NCBI GenBank assembly: GCA_020831805.1
Contig: JAFIFX010000004.1
Span: forward strand, 1 to 64,000
Length of the DNA stretch: 64,000 bases
Source of the DNA: Planctomycetota bacterium
GTDB taxonomy: Bacteria; Planctomycetota; Phycisphaerae; Phycisphaerales; UBA1924
Reading direction: 5' to 3'
Shown here: piece after piece, positions 31,392 to 40,338 of the stretch
How positions within the stretch are numbered: the first letter of the stretch is position 1
Layout of the letters: each line of letters begins with the position of its first letter
Made by a program: the position numbers and the translations under genes
Notes under the pieces: model-generated
Database searches by the model: none
The model's input: only the letters and a program-made list of their open reading frames with translations
What the model was told of the DNA's origin: nothing

Positions 31392-32837
31392 ATGGACATC
31401 CGAGTAGTCGCTCGCACCGCGGCCCTTTGGGCCGCGTGGTGTCTTGTGTGTGTGGGCGGCTGCGCCGCACAGCAGACCGCCGACCCGGGCGAGGAGGATG
31501 TCGGGGACAAAGAGCGGATCACGCTGAACGAGCTCGACAGCCTGACGCGGGCGTTCGTGGATCGGTTCGTCGGCGAGTTGTACTCGGTCTGTGACGGGCT
31601 GCGGACGGAGAGCGAAGACCCTGCGGTGCGGCGCGAGGCCCAGATGCTGCTGGTGGACAGCGCGAACAACGCCTACGACATCGCCAGCAACGCCGACGCG
31701 TTCACCCGTGTGCTGGATCTGGCGGTGATTGTCACGCTGATGCGCCGGGTGTGGGACGATGACGGGAAGGCAAAGGCGGTCTTCGGGGATCGCGGCGAAC
31801 GGCTGGTGGAGGCGCTGGCCCGCTCGGACGCCGAGGCGCGGGCGCTGGCCTCCCGCGTCCTCGACGATGCGCAGATGCGGACGCTCGACATGCTGGTGGA
31901 CGACTGGCGCGACGAGAACCCCGGGCTGGAGCGGGCGTCGTTCGTCCGGTTCTCGAACTTCGCCATCGGGCGGAACCGATCGGTGGCCGAGGACGTGCTG
32001 GCGGGCGGGGGGCTGTTCTTCCAGGACATCGCCGAGGCGCGGCAGGCGGTTGACGAGGTGCGGCTGCTCGGCGAGCGGATGTTCTACCGGCTCAAGCGCG
32101 AGCCAACGCTGCTGCGCTGGCAGACCCTGGCCGCCAAAGAAGACACGCTGGCGACCCCCGGGGTCCAGCAGGCGTTGGCCGATGTCGGCGGCCTGGTCGG
32201 TCAGCTCGAGGCCATCCCGAAGATGATCTCGGAGGAGCGGGAAGCGATCTTCTCCGGGCTCGAGGAGCGTTCGCCCGAGATCAACGAGACGATCGAGCAC
32301 GTGCGGACGACCATCGAAGAGGCCAACGCGCTCTCGCAATCGCTGGGGCATGCGGGTGAGTCAATCCGGGCCATGTTCGAGTCCGGGGAAGCGTTCCTCG
32401 GCCGGCTCGAATCGCAGGACGGGGAGCAGGCCGGGGATTTCGACGCGGGCGAGGTCGAGCGGGCCGCGAACGAAGTCGGCAGGGCGGCGAACGAGGTCAC
32501 CGAGATGCTCGCGCAGACGCAGCAACTGCTCGGCTCGCTCGAGTTCCGCCACGGCGTGCGGGAGCTGAACGAGTCGGTCGACGGACGGGTCGCGGCGGCG
32601 GGAGCCGAGAGTCGGGCGGTGCTCAACGCGTTCTTCTGGCGGGCGGCCGCCTTGCTGGTGGTGTTCTTTGTGCTGCTCATCCTGTACCGGCTCGTCTCGG
32701 TCTTGCTGGTTGGACGGCTGGCCGTGAGGCAGGCCGAAACGCGCCCCATGGCGGGGTCGGAGGCGGCCGCGCGGGCGCCGTCGGTGATCGAGGCGAAGCC
32801 GCTCGAGCCCCTGACAAGCACAGGCAAGGGCCGGTAA
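31392..32837 (+). CDS. Membrane lipoprotein with C-terminal transmembrane helix, unknown function
   Basis: 481 residues. The N-terminus is a lipoprotein signal with lipobox VGGC followed by AAQQ. A long helical region follows, with chemoreceptor-like coiled-coil stretches (SPEINETIEHVRTTIEEANALSQS; AANEVGRAANEVTEMLAQTQ). One transmembrane helix (RAAALLVVFFVLLILYRLV) lies near residue 430, then a short basic tail. The start at 31392 has AGGAG about 7 nt upstream. It precedes a RedB-like gene and a chemoreceptor gene in the same direction, so it may be a periplasmic partner in signalling. No family is recognised. Confidence 0.65.
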   Translation: MDIRVVARTAALWAAWCLVCVGGCAAQQTADPGEEDVGDKERITLNELDSLTRAFVDRFVGELYSVCDGLRTESEDPAVRREAQMLLVDSANNAYDIASNADAFTRVLDLAVIVTLMRRVWDDDGKAKAVFGDRGERLVEALARSDAEARALASRVLDDAQMRTLDMLVDDWRDENPGLERASFVRFSNFAIGRNRSVAEDVLAGGGLFFQDIAEARQAVDEVRLLGERMFYRLKREPTLLRWQTLAAKEDTLATPGVQQALADVGGLVGQLEAIPKMISEEREAIFSGLEERSPEINETIEHVRTTIEEANALSQSLGHAGESIRAMFESGEAFLGRLESQDGEQAGDFDAGEVERAANEVGRAANEVTEMLAQTQQLLGSLEFRHGVRELNESVDGRVAAAGAESRAVLNAFFWRAAALLVVFFVLLILYRLVSVLLVGRLAVRQAETRPMAGSEAAARAPSVIEAKPLEPLTSTGKGR

Positions 32838-32950
32838 CGCGGCGGGTTCCTTTGCCTGGATCAAGGGGTGTGAAGGGGTGGGCTGGCACAGAAGCCGAAA
32901 GTCGTGGGTTCGACGGACCGATCTCCGTGGCACGGAGACTGCTTGTACGG

Positions 32951-33577
32951 ATGGGATCCTGGCAGGCCATGGCGGTATCGGTTTGGGCGCTTTTCCTGAC
33001 GGGCGGGGCGGGATATCTGGCCGCGCACGGGGCGCGGGCGGGGGAGGCCGGATCGACGCCGGCCGCCTGGCCGGACCGGATCGAGCGGGCCGAGCACGCC
33101 TGGGCGGTGGTGCTGGCGGCGCACCCGCGTTGCCCCTGCACGCGGGCGACGGCGGCGGAACTGATCACGGCGCTGGCGGGGGCGAGCGAGGCGTATGAAC
33201 TGATCGTGCTGGCGTACCGACCGTCCGGTGACGCGGCGTTCGCGGACACCGGGGTGATCCGGCGGCTGGGCTCGTTGCCGCACGCCCGGGTCGTGGACGA
33301 TCCGGACGGGCGGGTCGCGGCGGGCTTCGGCGCGCTGACCAGCGGGCACGCGGCGTTGTATGACCCCGCGGGACGCCTGCGGTTCTCGGGCGGGCTGACG
33401 CCGAGCCGCGCCCATATCGGACCGAACACCGGGGCCGGCGCGGTGCGGTCGCTGCTGCGCGGGGGCGGAGCGCCCGCCGCACACGCGCCCGTGTACGGCT
33501 GCCCCCTTGACAACGACGATCCGCACCTGCTGCTCGGGGGTTGCGCTCCCGAGGGAGACCACGCATGCACACCCTGA
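32951..33577 (+). CDS. RedB-like exported thioredoxin-fold protein
   Basis: About 208 residues with an N-terminal hydrophobic anchor ([18 protein letters not shown]). The core has the motif [12 protein letters not shown], a Cys-x-Cys pair of the kind found in RedB-type thioredoxin-like proteins, followed by a beta-alpha-beta region. The C-terminus is Cys/His-containing ([20 protein letters not shown]). The start is uncertain: ATG 32951 is used, with GTG 32927 as alternative. Its 3' end overlaps the start of the chemoreceptor gene by 13 bp, so the two are co-transcribed and coupled. A redox or metal-linked signal to that receptor is a reasonable guess, not shown. Confidence 0.65.
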   Translation: MGSWQAMAVSVWALFLTGGAGYLAAHGARAGEAGSTPAAWPDRIERAEHAWAVVLAAHPRCPCTRATAAELITALAGASEAYELIVLAYRPSGDAAFADTGVIRRLGSLPHARVVDDPDGRVAAGFGALTSGHAALYDPAGRLRFSGGLTPSRAHIGPNTGAGAVRSLLRGGGAPAAHAPVYGCPLDNDDPHLLLGGCAPEGDHACTP

Positions 33578-35088
33578 CCGCACACCACCGCAACACGGCC
33601 CAGAACGACATCACGGTGCGCCCCGCGTCCGAACGATTCTGCGAGGCCTTCACCGGCCTGTGCGCCCGGAGCGACCGGGTGCTCGGCGCGGCGCTGGTGG
33701 CGCAGTGGGTCATCCTGGTCGCGTTGGCGTTCATCGTGACGCCGAAGACCTGGATCGGCGCGACGGCCAGCCCCAACACGCACCTGATCGGCGCGATCGT
33801 GCTTGGCGGGCTGGTCGCCGGGTTCCCGGCGTTCCTGGCGTGGTTCAAGCCCGGCGAGCTGACGACCCGCCTGTGCGTGGGCGTGGCGTTCGCGGCAATG
33901 GGCGGGCTGTTCGTCCATGTGGGCGGGGGGCGGATCGAGTTTCACTTCCACTACTTCGCGTCGATGGCGGTTCTGGCGCTGTACCGCGACTGGCGGGTGC
34001 TGATCGCGGCGACGGCGGTGGCGGCGGTGGACCACGCGGGCCGTGGGATTTTCTGGCCGCAGTCGATGTACGGGATCGAGACGGCCAGCCGCCTGCGCTG
34101 GATCGAGCACGCGGTGTGGCTGGTGACCGAGGTCGGGTTCCTGATCTATATGACGCGGGGGGCGCTGGGCGACATGATGGCGGCGGCGGAGCGCGAGGAA
34201 CAGCTCGACCGCACGGCGGCGATGGTCACCGGCACGGCCTCGGCGCTGGGCCAGCAACTTGCTGACATGGAAACCCGCAAGGACCTGACCCGGCGCATCC
34301 AGGCCGACCCGGACACGGGGCTGGACGGGCTGGCGGCGGCGGTGGACGGGTTCCTCCAGTCCATGCGCGAGGCGGTCGAGGACATCAAGCAGACCAGCGA
34401 GGAGACGCGCCGGTCGTCGATGCGGATCGCCGAGGCCGCGGTGGAGACCAGCGGCATCACCCAGAGCATGGCCGACCGGGCCGGCAGCGCGATGGACCGG
34501 GCCGAGGGCGCCGCCAGGACCGCGCAGGAGGGCGGGCGCGTGATCGGCGAGGCCATCCGCAACATGGAATCGATCCGCACCGAGGTCGAGCACTCGGCCG
34601 GGGCGGTGGCGGAGTTCGTCTCGGCCAGCGACACGATCGCGGGCTTCGTGCAGACCATCGGCGACATCGCGGACCAGACGAACCTGCTGGCGCTCAACGC
34701 CGCGATCGAGGCCGCCCGGGCGGGCGAGCACGGGCGCGGCTTCGCGGTGGTCGCCGACGAGGTGCGCAAGCTGGCGGACCGTTCATTAGAGGCCTCGGTC
34801 GAGATCCGCAAGGCGATCAATGAGTTGCGGGACAACTCGCGCGGGGCGGCCGAGCGGATGCGCACGACGGTCACCCGGACGGAGGAGAATGGCCAGCTGG
34901 CCGGGGCCGCCGCGGGCTCGCTCGAGCAGATCGTCGGGGTCGTCGGGCAGGTGGCGCAGGAGATCTCGTGCATCGCCGAGGCGATCCGCGAGGTGAACCT
35001 GGCGGCCGAGCAGTCGGCCGGATCGTGCGACGAGCTGGCCAAGATGGTCGACGAGCTGAGCAGCACCGCGGGTCGGTTCGTGGTGTGA
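33565..35088 (+). CDS. Methyl-accepting chemotaxis-type receptor with multi-helix membrane sensor
   Basis: 507 residues. Five or six N-terminal transmembrane helices (about 35-200) replace the usual periplasmic sensor. They contain a histidine-rich segment ([20 protein letters not shown]) followed by AVDHAGRG and IEHAVW. A short linker leads to a cytoplasmic MCP signalling domain whose hairpin tip is [18 protein letters not shown], then [15 protein letters not shown]. This contacts CheA and CheW in known systems. The clustered His residues could bind a metal or haem, which is inference. GAGGGAGA precedes the ATG. The start overlaps the RedB-like gene. Confidence 0.88.
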   Translation: MHTLTAHHRNTAQNDITVRPASERFCEAFTGLCARSDRVLGAALVAQWVILVALAFIVTPKTWIGATASPNTHLIGAIVLGGLVAGFPAFLAWFKPGELTTRLCVGVAFAAMGGLFVHVGGGRIEFHFHYFASMAVLALYRDWRVLIAATAVAAVDHAGRGIFWPQSMYGIETASRLRWIEHAVWLVTEVGFLIYMTRGALGDMMAAAEREEQLDRTAAMVTGTASALGQQLADMETRKDLTRRIQADPDTGLDGLAAAVDGFLQSMREAVEDIKQTSEETRRSSMRIAEAAVETSGITQSMADRAGSAMDRAEGAARTAQEGGRVIGEAIRNMESIRTEVEHSAGAVAEFVSASDTIAGFVQTIGDIADQTNLLALNAAIEAARAGEHGRGFAVVADEVRKLADRSLEASVEIRKAINELRDNSRGAAERMRTTVTRTEENGQLAGAAAGSLEQIVGVVGQVAQEISCIAEAIREVNLAAEQSAGSCDELAKMVDELSSTAGRFVV

Positions 35089-35103
35089 GAGCCGCGGCGC
35101 GTG

Positions 35104-35131
35104 TTGCAATCGGCGGGCGGCGCGGTACGCT
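35104..35131 (+). promoter_or_regulatory. Promoter of the DUF6265 lipoprotein gene (leaderless)
   Basis: TTGCAA (35104-35109) and TACGCT (35126-35131) are 16 nt apart, and the ATG follows after 6 nt (35138), placing the start codon at the predicted transcription start. Confidence 0.6.
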
Positions 35132-35137
35132 GCGCGC

Positions 35138-35683
35138 ATGTCACATACCACCCGCATCGCCCTGCTGGGCGTTTTCCTGCCTGTTGTCCTCATCATCCTT
35201 GGTTGCGCCGGGTCCGGAGCCGCCCGGGTCGATCCCGTCCTGCTAGCCCCGCACGACCCGGCCCTGGCCCCGTTCGCGGGATTGACCGGGCGTTGGCGGG
35301 CGCCGTCGGGCGACGGGGTGATTGAGGTGATCTGGCTGCCGCCGGAAGGAACGAACATCACGGGGGCGCTGCGCCGGCTGGACGCGGCGGGGAACGCGAC
35401 GCTGCTGGAGTTGCTGACGCTGACGGCCGAGCCGGACGGGGTGCGGTTCCGGCTGCGTCACATGGACGCGGCCATGACGCCGTGGGCGAGCGAGGTCGAC
35501 GGGCCGATGGTCGCGCTGGCGACGGGCACCGCCGGCGGGGTGCTGGTGTTCCGGTCTGAGGCGCGGGCGCGGCAGACCACCGAGATGATCTACGACCTTT
35601 CGGTTCCGGACCGGCTGACGGTGACGCTGGTGTTCGAGGGCGGACGCCCGCCGCTGGTGATCCCGTTCGAGCGGGTGCGGTAG
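35138..35683 (+). CDS. DUF6265-like lipoprotein
   Basis: 181 residues. A lipoprotein signal (VVLIILGC, acylated Cys at residue 23) is followed by a compact beta-barrel-like domain with LTGRWRAP, EVIWLPPEGTNITGALRR and a C-terminal VTLVFEGGRPPLVIPFERVR-type strand. This resembles DUF6265, a lipocalin-like domain of unknown function. It should sit on the periplasmic face of a membrane. It converges with the winged-helix regulator gene with only 3 bp between stops. Confidence 0.75.
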   Translation: MSHTTRIALLGVFLPVVLIILGCAGSGAARVDPVLLAPHDPALAPFAGLTGRWRAPSGDGVIEVIWLPPEGTNITGALRRLDAAGNATLLELLTLTAEPDGVRFRLRHMDAAMTPWASEVDGPMVALATGTAGGVLVFRSEARARQTTEMIYDLSVPDRLTVTLVFEGGRPPLVIPFERVR

Positions 35684-35686
35684 GGA

Positions 35687-36271
35687 TCAGGATTCGCTGG
35701 CGTCGTTGCGCCGGACGGGCGCGGTGACGACGCCGATCTGGAGGAGGCGTTTGTTGTCGCCGGGCTCGCTGTCGCGGCAGAGTTCCCAGATGCGGTTGAT
35801 GTGGCGGTTGATCTCGGCGAGGGTCTCGTCGTCAACCCAGGCGGTCTGCGAACCGCAGTGGGTGTCGCGGAGCGGGCCGCGGGGGCTGATGTCGGGGTGG
35901 TTGGAGGCTTTCTCGTGGAGGCGGGCGAGCAGGCGGCAGACGGCCTTGCCGTAGGCCGCGTGGTAGGCGACATTCTCCGGGTCGTCGCTGTTTCGCCGGG
36001 TGTTGATCTGCTTGGCGACGGCGCGGTAGAGCTGCTCGTGGCGTTTGCCGGCGGGGCGGGTGCCGGCCTCGATGAGCAGGCCGGCCTCGACGAGCATCTC
36101 GATGTGGGGATAGACCGACGTGCGCGAGCGTCCGGTCATGGCGGCGATGTCCGCCGCGGAGCAGCAGCCCATGATGCAGGCGGCGTCGAGGATCTCCAGC
36201 CGCGCCGGGGCCGCGAGCACCCACATGATCTTCGGATCCGTGATGACATGGGGCTCGGTCGGTTCGGGCAT
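35687..36271 (-). CDS. ArsR-like winged-helix transcriptional regulator
   Basis: 194 residues. After a short acidic N-terminus comes a winged helix-turn-helix (WVLAAPARLEILDAACIMG; CSAADIAAMTGRSRTSVYPH; MLVEAGLLIEAGTRPAGKR). The C-terminal half is helical with scattered His and Cys and no clear ligand domain. The start at 36271 has GAGGA 6 nt upstream; an in-frame ATG at 36340 would add 23 residues and start inside the palindrome. A GGCACA-T-TGTGCC palindrome just upstream is a candidate operator for itself. Cys-Cys in IMGCCSAAD could sense metal or redox, but this is speculative. Confidence 0.75.
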   Translation of the reverse strand: MPEPTEPHVITDPKIMWVLAAPARLEILDAACIMGCCSAADIAAMTGRSRTSVYPHIEMLVEAGLLIEAGTRPAGKRHEQLYRAVAKQINTRRNSDDPENVAYHAAYGKAVCRLLARLHEKASNHPDISPRGPLRDTHCGSQTAWVDDETLAEINRHINRIWELCRDSEPGDNKRLLQIGVVTAPVRRNDASES

Positions 36272-36337
36272 GGGTTCCTCGCGCGTCCGGTCCGGCCGGG
36301 GTGCGGTCCTGACCAGGGCCGGTGCTTGGGATGGGGT

Positions 36338-36357
36338 CATGGGCACATTGTGCCATG
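36338..36357. promoter_or_regulatory. Candidate operator palindrome upstream of the regulator
   Basis: GGCACA (36342-36347), one T, and TGTGCC (36349-36354) form a perfect dyad flanked by CATG on both sides. It lies 70 bp before the regulator start and downstream of an AT-rich promoter-like patch (TATTTATA on the minus strand). Confidence 0.45.
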
Positions 36358-36468
36358 AATCGGCCCGGCTGTCTTTTGGTTGGTATAAATACCCAGTCTT
36401 GTGAGCGGTTTCTGATCGCCGTCCCGTGGAAATCCCGGCCGGACCGGTGGATTGAGGGGAGTTCTGGA

Positions 36469-36497
36469 TTGGAACCCCAAGGGTGAGCTGGTAGGGT
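36469..36497 (+). promoter_or_regulatory. Promoter of the first dockerin-island transcript
   Basis: TTGGAA (36469-36474), 17 nt, TAGGGT (36492-36497). It lies about 70 bp before the ATG at 36570. The gene-free stretch 36272-36569 otherwise holds the palindrome above and an AT-rich patch near 36380. Confidence 0.5.
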
Positions 36498-36569
36498 ACA
36501 TGCAGGTGGCCGCTGGAAGAAGTGGCCCACAGGATCCCCGTTCGCCCCGAAAGACTGAGGTTTATCCCG

Positions 36570-37919
36570 ATGCGTATCCCCTGCCTTCTCGTCGCGGCCG
36601 CCGCCGGCGCGGCCTTCGCGGGCTCCGTGCCCACCGAGTGGACCTTTGAGCTGCAGTGCCGTTCGAGCCTGAACCCGAGCATTCCCTCGTTCAACCTGCC
36701 CGGGCTGAGTTCGCTCTCGAGCCAGTATGTGACGATCGACGCCGACGGCACGGTGGCGATCCGCGCGTTCATCAACGCGCCGGGGATCACCGAGGGGATC
36801 TTCGTGGGCCAGGGCGGCCAGGGCGGGCTGGTGCTGACCGCGGACAGCGAGGACCCGTTCTGGACCACGCAGCTCTCGCTGCGCAACGGGCTGATGGGCG
36901 TGGGCGACGGGGGTTTCAACAACGGCGCGTCGGTCTATGAGACGGACGGCACGCTGTTCCAGCGGTACAACATCGGCGGGCCGCAGGGCACCTCGGGCTA
37001 CGGCACGGTGCATGTGACCAGCGACGGGGCGATCTGCTACCGCGGGGATTTCGGGTTTATCGGGCGGAAGATCGTGGTCGATGAGTTCATCGACGGCGTG
37101 CGTCACCAGCGGCTGGTGGCCGACTCGTTCAGCGGGGCGTACTCGTTCCTGTTCGGCCCGCGCGTGAACGACGCGCGCCAGGTCGCGGCGAACACCATCC
37201 CCGAGACCGGGCCGTCGCGCCGGATCGTGCGGTGGGAAGCCGACAACACGCCGACCACGGTCGCGGAGACGGGCGGGGCGTTCAACAGCTTCGTCAACTC
37301 GGTGGGTTTCAGCCAGGACGGGCGGGTGGCGTTCAGCGCCCGGCGTTCGGCGGATTCGGTCTGGCAGGTCAACCGGTGGGACGAGGGGCAGGTGACCGTG
37401 ATCGCCGAGGGGAGCAACCCGGACATCAACAACTCCTCGCTGGCCAACTTCCCGCCGGTGGTCAGCAGCAACGGCTGGGTCGCTTTCCGCGCGACGGACA
37501 CGGCCAACAACTCGACGGCCCTGTGGGTCGGCGACGGGGAGAACCTGGTCAAGCTGGTCGAGTTCGGGCAGATCATCGACACCGACCTCGGGCCGCTGCC
37601 GCTTGGGTTTGACTTCGGCGGCGGCACCGGACGCCAGGTGATGAACGGCGTGATCGACATCAATGACGCGGGTCAGGTGGCGTTCGCGGCGTTCCTGCAG
37701 AACGGGACCGTTGGGGTGTGGGTGGCCACGCCCGCGACGGATCCGGGATGCCCGGCGGACCTGACCGGGGACGGGCAGGTGAACTTCTTCGACCTGGCCA
37801 TGTACCTGGACCTGTTCAACGCGGGCGACCCGGCGGCCGACCTCGCCCCGCCGTTCGGGGTGCTCAACTTCTTTGATGTGGCGGCGTACCTGGACCTGTA
37901 CAACCAGGGCTGCCCGTAA
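36570..37919 (+). CDS. Secreted beta-rich repeat protein with GC-type dockerin
   Basis: 449 residues. The signal peptide is LLVAAAAGAAFAGS. The body has repeats with phrases of the type INDAGQVAFAA, SQDGRVAFSAR and SSNGWVAFRAT, similar to the DUF7453/choice-of-anchor proteins frequent in planctomycetes and probably a beta-propeller. The C-terminal GC-type dockerin has one canonical loop (DLTGDGQVNFFD) and one 13-residue variant (DLAPPFGVLNFFD), ending NQGCP. CTGAGG lies upstream of the ATG. The next gene begins 6 nt after its stop, so the two form an operon. No enzymatic motif was seen. Confidence 0.8.
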   Translation: MRIPCLLVAAAAGAAFAGSVPTEWTFELQCRSSLNPSIPSFNLPGLSSLSSQYVTIDADGTVAIRAFINAPGITEGIFVGQGGQGGLVLTADSEDPFWTTQLSLRNGLMGVGDGGFNNGASVYETDGTLFQRYNIGGPQGTSGYGTVHVTSDGAICYRGDFGFIGRKIVVDEFIDGVRHQRLVADSFSGAYSFLFGPRVNDARQVAANTIPETGPSRRIVRWEADNTPTTVAETGGAFNSFVNSVGFSQDGRVAFSARRSADSVWQVNRWDEGQVTVIAEGSNPDINNSSLANFPPVVSSNGWVAFRATDTANNSTALWVGDGENLVKLVEFGQIIDTDLGPLPLGFDFGGGTGRQVMNGVIDINDAGQVAFAAFLQNGTVGVWVATPATDPGCPADLTGDGQVNFFDLAMYLDLFNAGDPAADLAPPFGVLNFFDVAAYLDLYNQGCP

Positions 37920-37925
37920 GCCGCA

Positions 37926-39170
37926 ATGAGCCGCCGGGTCCGGCGTTGGTCCGCCATGCGAACAGGAACCATGATCGGCGTTCTGGTTGTCGGAAGCGGG
38001 CTCGCGTCGGCGCACGGTCCGTGCGATTTCTCGGACGTGGAAGCGGCGGCCTCGGCGATCGTCGACGCCCGCCCTCTGCTTTCCGGGGCGGCGGTGATCA
38101 TCGGAGGTCGCGACGGCGTGCTGTACGAGGGGTACTTCGGCGATTACGGCCCGGACACGGTCGTGCCCATTGCCTCGGCCACGAAACTGCTCTCCGGCGT
38201 GGCCCTGATGACCCTGATCGACTCGGGCTCGCTCGATCCGGACGCGCCCGTGCGAAACTACCTCCCGCAGACCTTCTCGTTCGCCAACGCGGGCTTAAAG
38301 GCGACGATGACCGTCCGTCAGATGTTCGCGCACACCGCCGGCCTGCCGGGGAGTGATCCGGACGGGATCCTATCCGATGCGTCGATCACGCTGGCGCAGG
38401 CGGTCGAGCAGATCGCGTGCTGCACGCCCCTGATGGACGCGCCCGGGGCCAGTTTCGCCTACGGCGGGTTCTCGATGCACATCGGCGGTCGCGTGGGCGA
38501 GGTGGTTTCCGGGCAGGACTGGGAATCGTTCTTCGCCGCCTCCGTGGCCCTGCCGCTCGGTCTGACCACGATCGACTACCAGGGGTTCGGCCCGACCCTG
38601 AACCCGCGGATCGCCGGCGGGGCCCGCTCGAACCTGCGGGATTACGCGCGGGTGCTGGCGATGCTGCTGCGCGGCGGCGAGATCGACGGCGTCCGGATCC
38701 TTTCCGAGCAGCGCGTCGCGTCGATGTTCGAGGACGAGACCGTGGGCCTGCCCCGGCGCGTGCCGCCACCGACGGGCGCCGCGGACTGGGGCTACGGGTT
38801 CGGCGGCTGGATCAGCCGCACCGGCACGGACGGCTCGACGCTCGAGTTCATCAGCCCCGGCGCGTTCGGCTTCACGCCGTGGATTGATCTGGAACGCGGG
38901 ATCTACGGGATCGTCATGGTCGAGGGACTCCGACAGATCCTGCAGCAGGACATCGAGGCGATCAAGGGCGCGGTCGAGGCCGCGGTCGACGCGTGCGCCT
39001 GCCCGGCGGACCTGACCGGGGACGGGCAGGTGAACTTCTTCGACCTGGCGGCCTATCTGGACCTGTACAACGCGGGCGACCCGGCGGCTGACCTGGCCCC
39101 TCCGTTCGGGGTGCTGAACTTCTTTGATGTGGCGGCGTATCTGGGCCTGTACAATCAGGGCTGCCGCTGA
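37926..39170 (+). CDS. Secreted class C beta-lactamase-fold serine hydrolase with GC-type dockerin
   Basis: 414 residues (an internal ATG at 37956 could also be the start). A signal peptide (GVLVVGSGLASA) is followed by a penicillin-binding/beta-lactamase class C fold. The catalytic SxxK is SATK in PIASATKLLSG, followed by MTVRQMFAHTAGLPG and a tyrosine in FAYGGFSMHIGG, where YGG replaces the usual YxN. The family includes esterases, D-aminopeptidases and beta-lactamases; the substrate is not predictable. It ends in the same dockerin pair as the preceding gene (canonical then APPFG type), nearly identical at DNA level, ending NQGCR. A terminator follows. Confidence 0.85.
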   Translation: MSRRVRRWSAMRTGTMIGVLVVGSGLASAHGPCDFSDVEAAASAIVDARPLLSGAAVIIGGRDGVLYEGYFGDYGPDTVVPIASATKLLSGVALMTLIDSGSLDPDAPVRNYLPQTFSFANAGLKATMTVRQMFAHTAGLPGSDPDGILSDASITLAQAVEQIACCTPLMDAPGASFAYGGFSMHIGGRVGEVVSGQDWESFFAASVALPLGLTTIDYQGFGPTLNPRIAGGARSNLRDYARVLAMLLRGGEIDGVRILSEQRVASMFEDETVGLPRRVPPPTGAADWGYGFGGWISRTGTDGSTLEFISPGAFGFTPWIDLERGIYGIVMVEGLRQILQQDIEAIKGAVEAAVDACACPADLTGDGQVNFFDLAAYLDLYNAGDPAADLAPPFGVLNFFDVAAYLGLYNQGCR

Positions 39171-39226
39171 ACGCAACGGCGGCCCGTGGAGAAGTGCCCG
39201 GATTTGCCAGTTTCGTCTTGACGAGA

Positions 39227-39266
39227 CCCGCCCGGTCCGGTGATGATGCGATCGGGCGGTTTTTTT
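39227..39266 (+). terminator. Rho-independent terminator after the serine hydrolase gene
   Basis: CCGCCCG (39228-39234) pairs with CGGGCGG (39253-39259), followed by seven T. It separates the first two-gene operon of the dockerin island from the next. Confidence 0.85.
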
Positions 39267-39288
39267 CGCCCTCTGGAGGAGGATGACT

Positions 39289-40338
39289 GTGGGCAAGACA
39301 TGGCTGACGCTCGTGATCGCCGCCGGCATGGCCGGCTCGGCGGCCGGGCAGGATTTGTTGCTGGTCCCCGACTCGGGCGGGAACCGGGTGTGGGCGTTCG
39401 ACGCCTCGGACGGCTCGGTGGTGACCGACGAGTACATCGCAAACCCCGGCACGGTGAACGGGGTGGCGCTGTTCAACCGGCCGATCGAGGTGCTGGTCTC
39501 CTCGACGGGCACGCTGCTGGTGACGGATCAGTTCTCCCACCTCGTCAGCGAGTTCGCGCTGGACGGGTCGTTCATCCGCGCCTTCTCGCTCGGCGGCGTG
39601 CGGGACACGGCGATCATCAGCAACATGCGCGGCGGGCACATCATGAGCGACGGCCCGTTCGCGGGCGAGGTGCTCGTCTGCAACAGCGGGGGCAACAACG
39701 CCCTGCTGGTTTCCGCCCGGAACATCAAAAGGCTCGACCCGGACGACGGGACCGAGCTGGCCGATTTCGCCTTCAACCGCTACGGCGGCATCCGCGGCCC
39801 GTTCGACGCGATCGAGTACAACGGCTCGCTGCTGGTGACCGACGAACGCCAGCGGGCCATCGTGCGGTACACGCTCGAAGGCAAGTTCGATGACCGATTC
39901 GCCAGCGCGTTCGACTACCCGCAGATCGACTTCCCGCAACAGATGGCCATCGCCGCCGACGGCAACCTGCTGATGGCCGAGTTCAGCGGCGGGATGATCC
40001 TTGACTTCGCCCCGGACGGCACGCTGGTCGGGCAGTACACGCCCGCCGGGCTGAGCCTGTTCCGCGGGGTGGCCCAGCTCGACAACGGGAACCTGCTGGT
40101 CACCAGCGGCACGGGCGTGCACGAGATCACCCGGGCCGGGCAGTTCGTGGCCACCCGGGCCTCGGGCAGCGAGTTCCGCTACATCACGCGGTTCACCCCG
40201 CCCGCCGAGGCGCTCGCGGGGATGGGCCCGATCGACCCGCCCGCGATCCGGCCCGTGCCGGCCGACCCGCGGGGGATGGACGAGATCCTGGCCGACGAGC
40301 GCGGCGAGGCCCTGAAGGCCGCGGAGGTGCAGCGATGA
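39289..40338 (+). CDS. Secreted NHL-type beta-propeller protein
   Basis: 349 residues. The start is taken as GTG 39289, because the GGAGGAGG site abuts the nearby ATG at 39283 but is ideally spaced (6 nt) for the GTG. A signal peptide ends AAG-Q. The body has six or so NHL/SMP-30-like blades (LLLVPDSGGNRVWAFD, TLLVTDQFSHLVSEF, NLLMAEFSGGMILDF). The C-terminus is a proline-rich then helical acidic tail (DEILADERGEALKAAEVQR), with no dockerin module. Its stop overlaps the next start (ATGA), so it is translated together with a dockerin-bearing propeller, suggesting a complex. Confidence 0.8.
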   Translation: MGKTWLTLVIAAGMAGSAAGQDLLLVPDSGGNRVWAFDASDGSVVTDEYIANPGTVNGVALFNRPIEVLVSSTGTLLVTDQFSHLVSEFALDGSFIRAFSLGGVRDTAIISNMRGGHIMSDGPFAGEVLVCNSGGNNALLVSARNIKRLDPDDGTELADFAFNRYGGIRGPFDAIEYNGSLLVTDERQRAIVRYTLEGKFDDRFASAFDYPQIDFPQQMAIAADGNLLMAEFSGGMILDFAPDGTLVGQYTPAGLSLFRGVAQLDNGNLLVTSGTGVHEITRAGQFVATRASGSEFRYITRFTPPAEALAGMGPIDPPAIRPVPADPRGMDEILADERGEALKAAEVQR

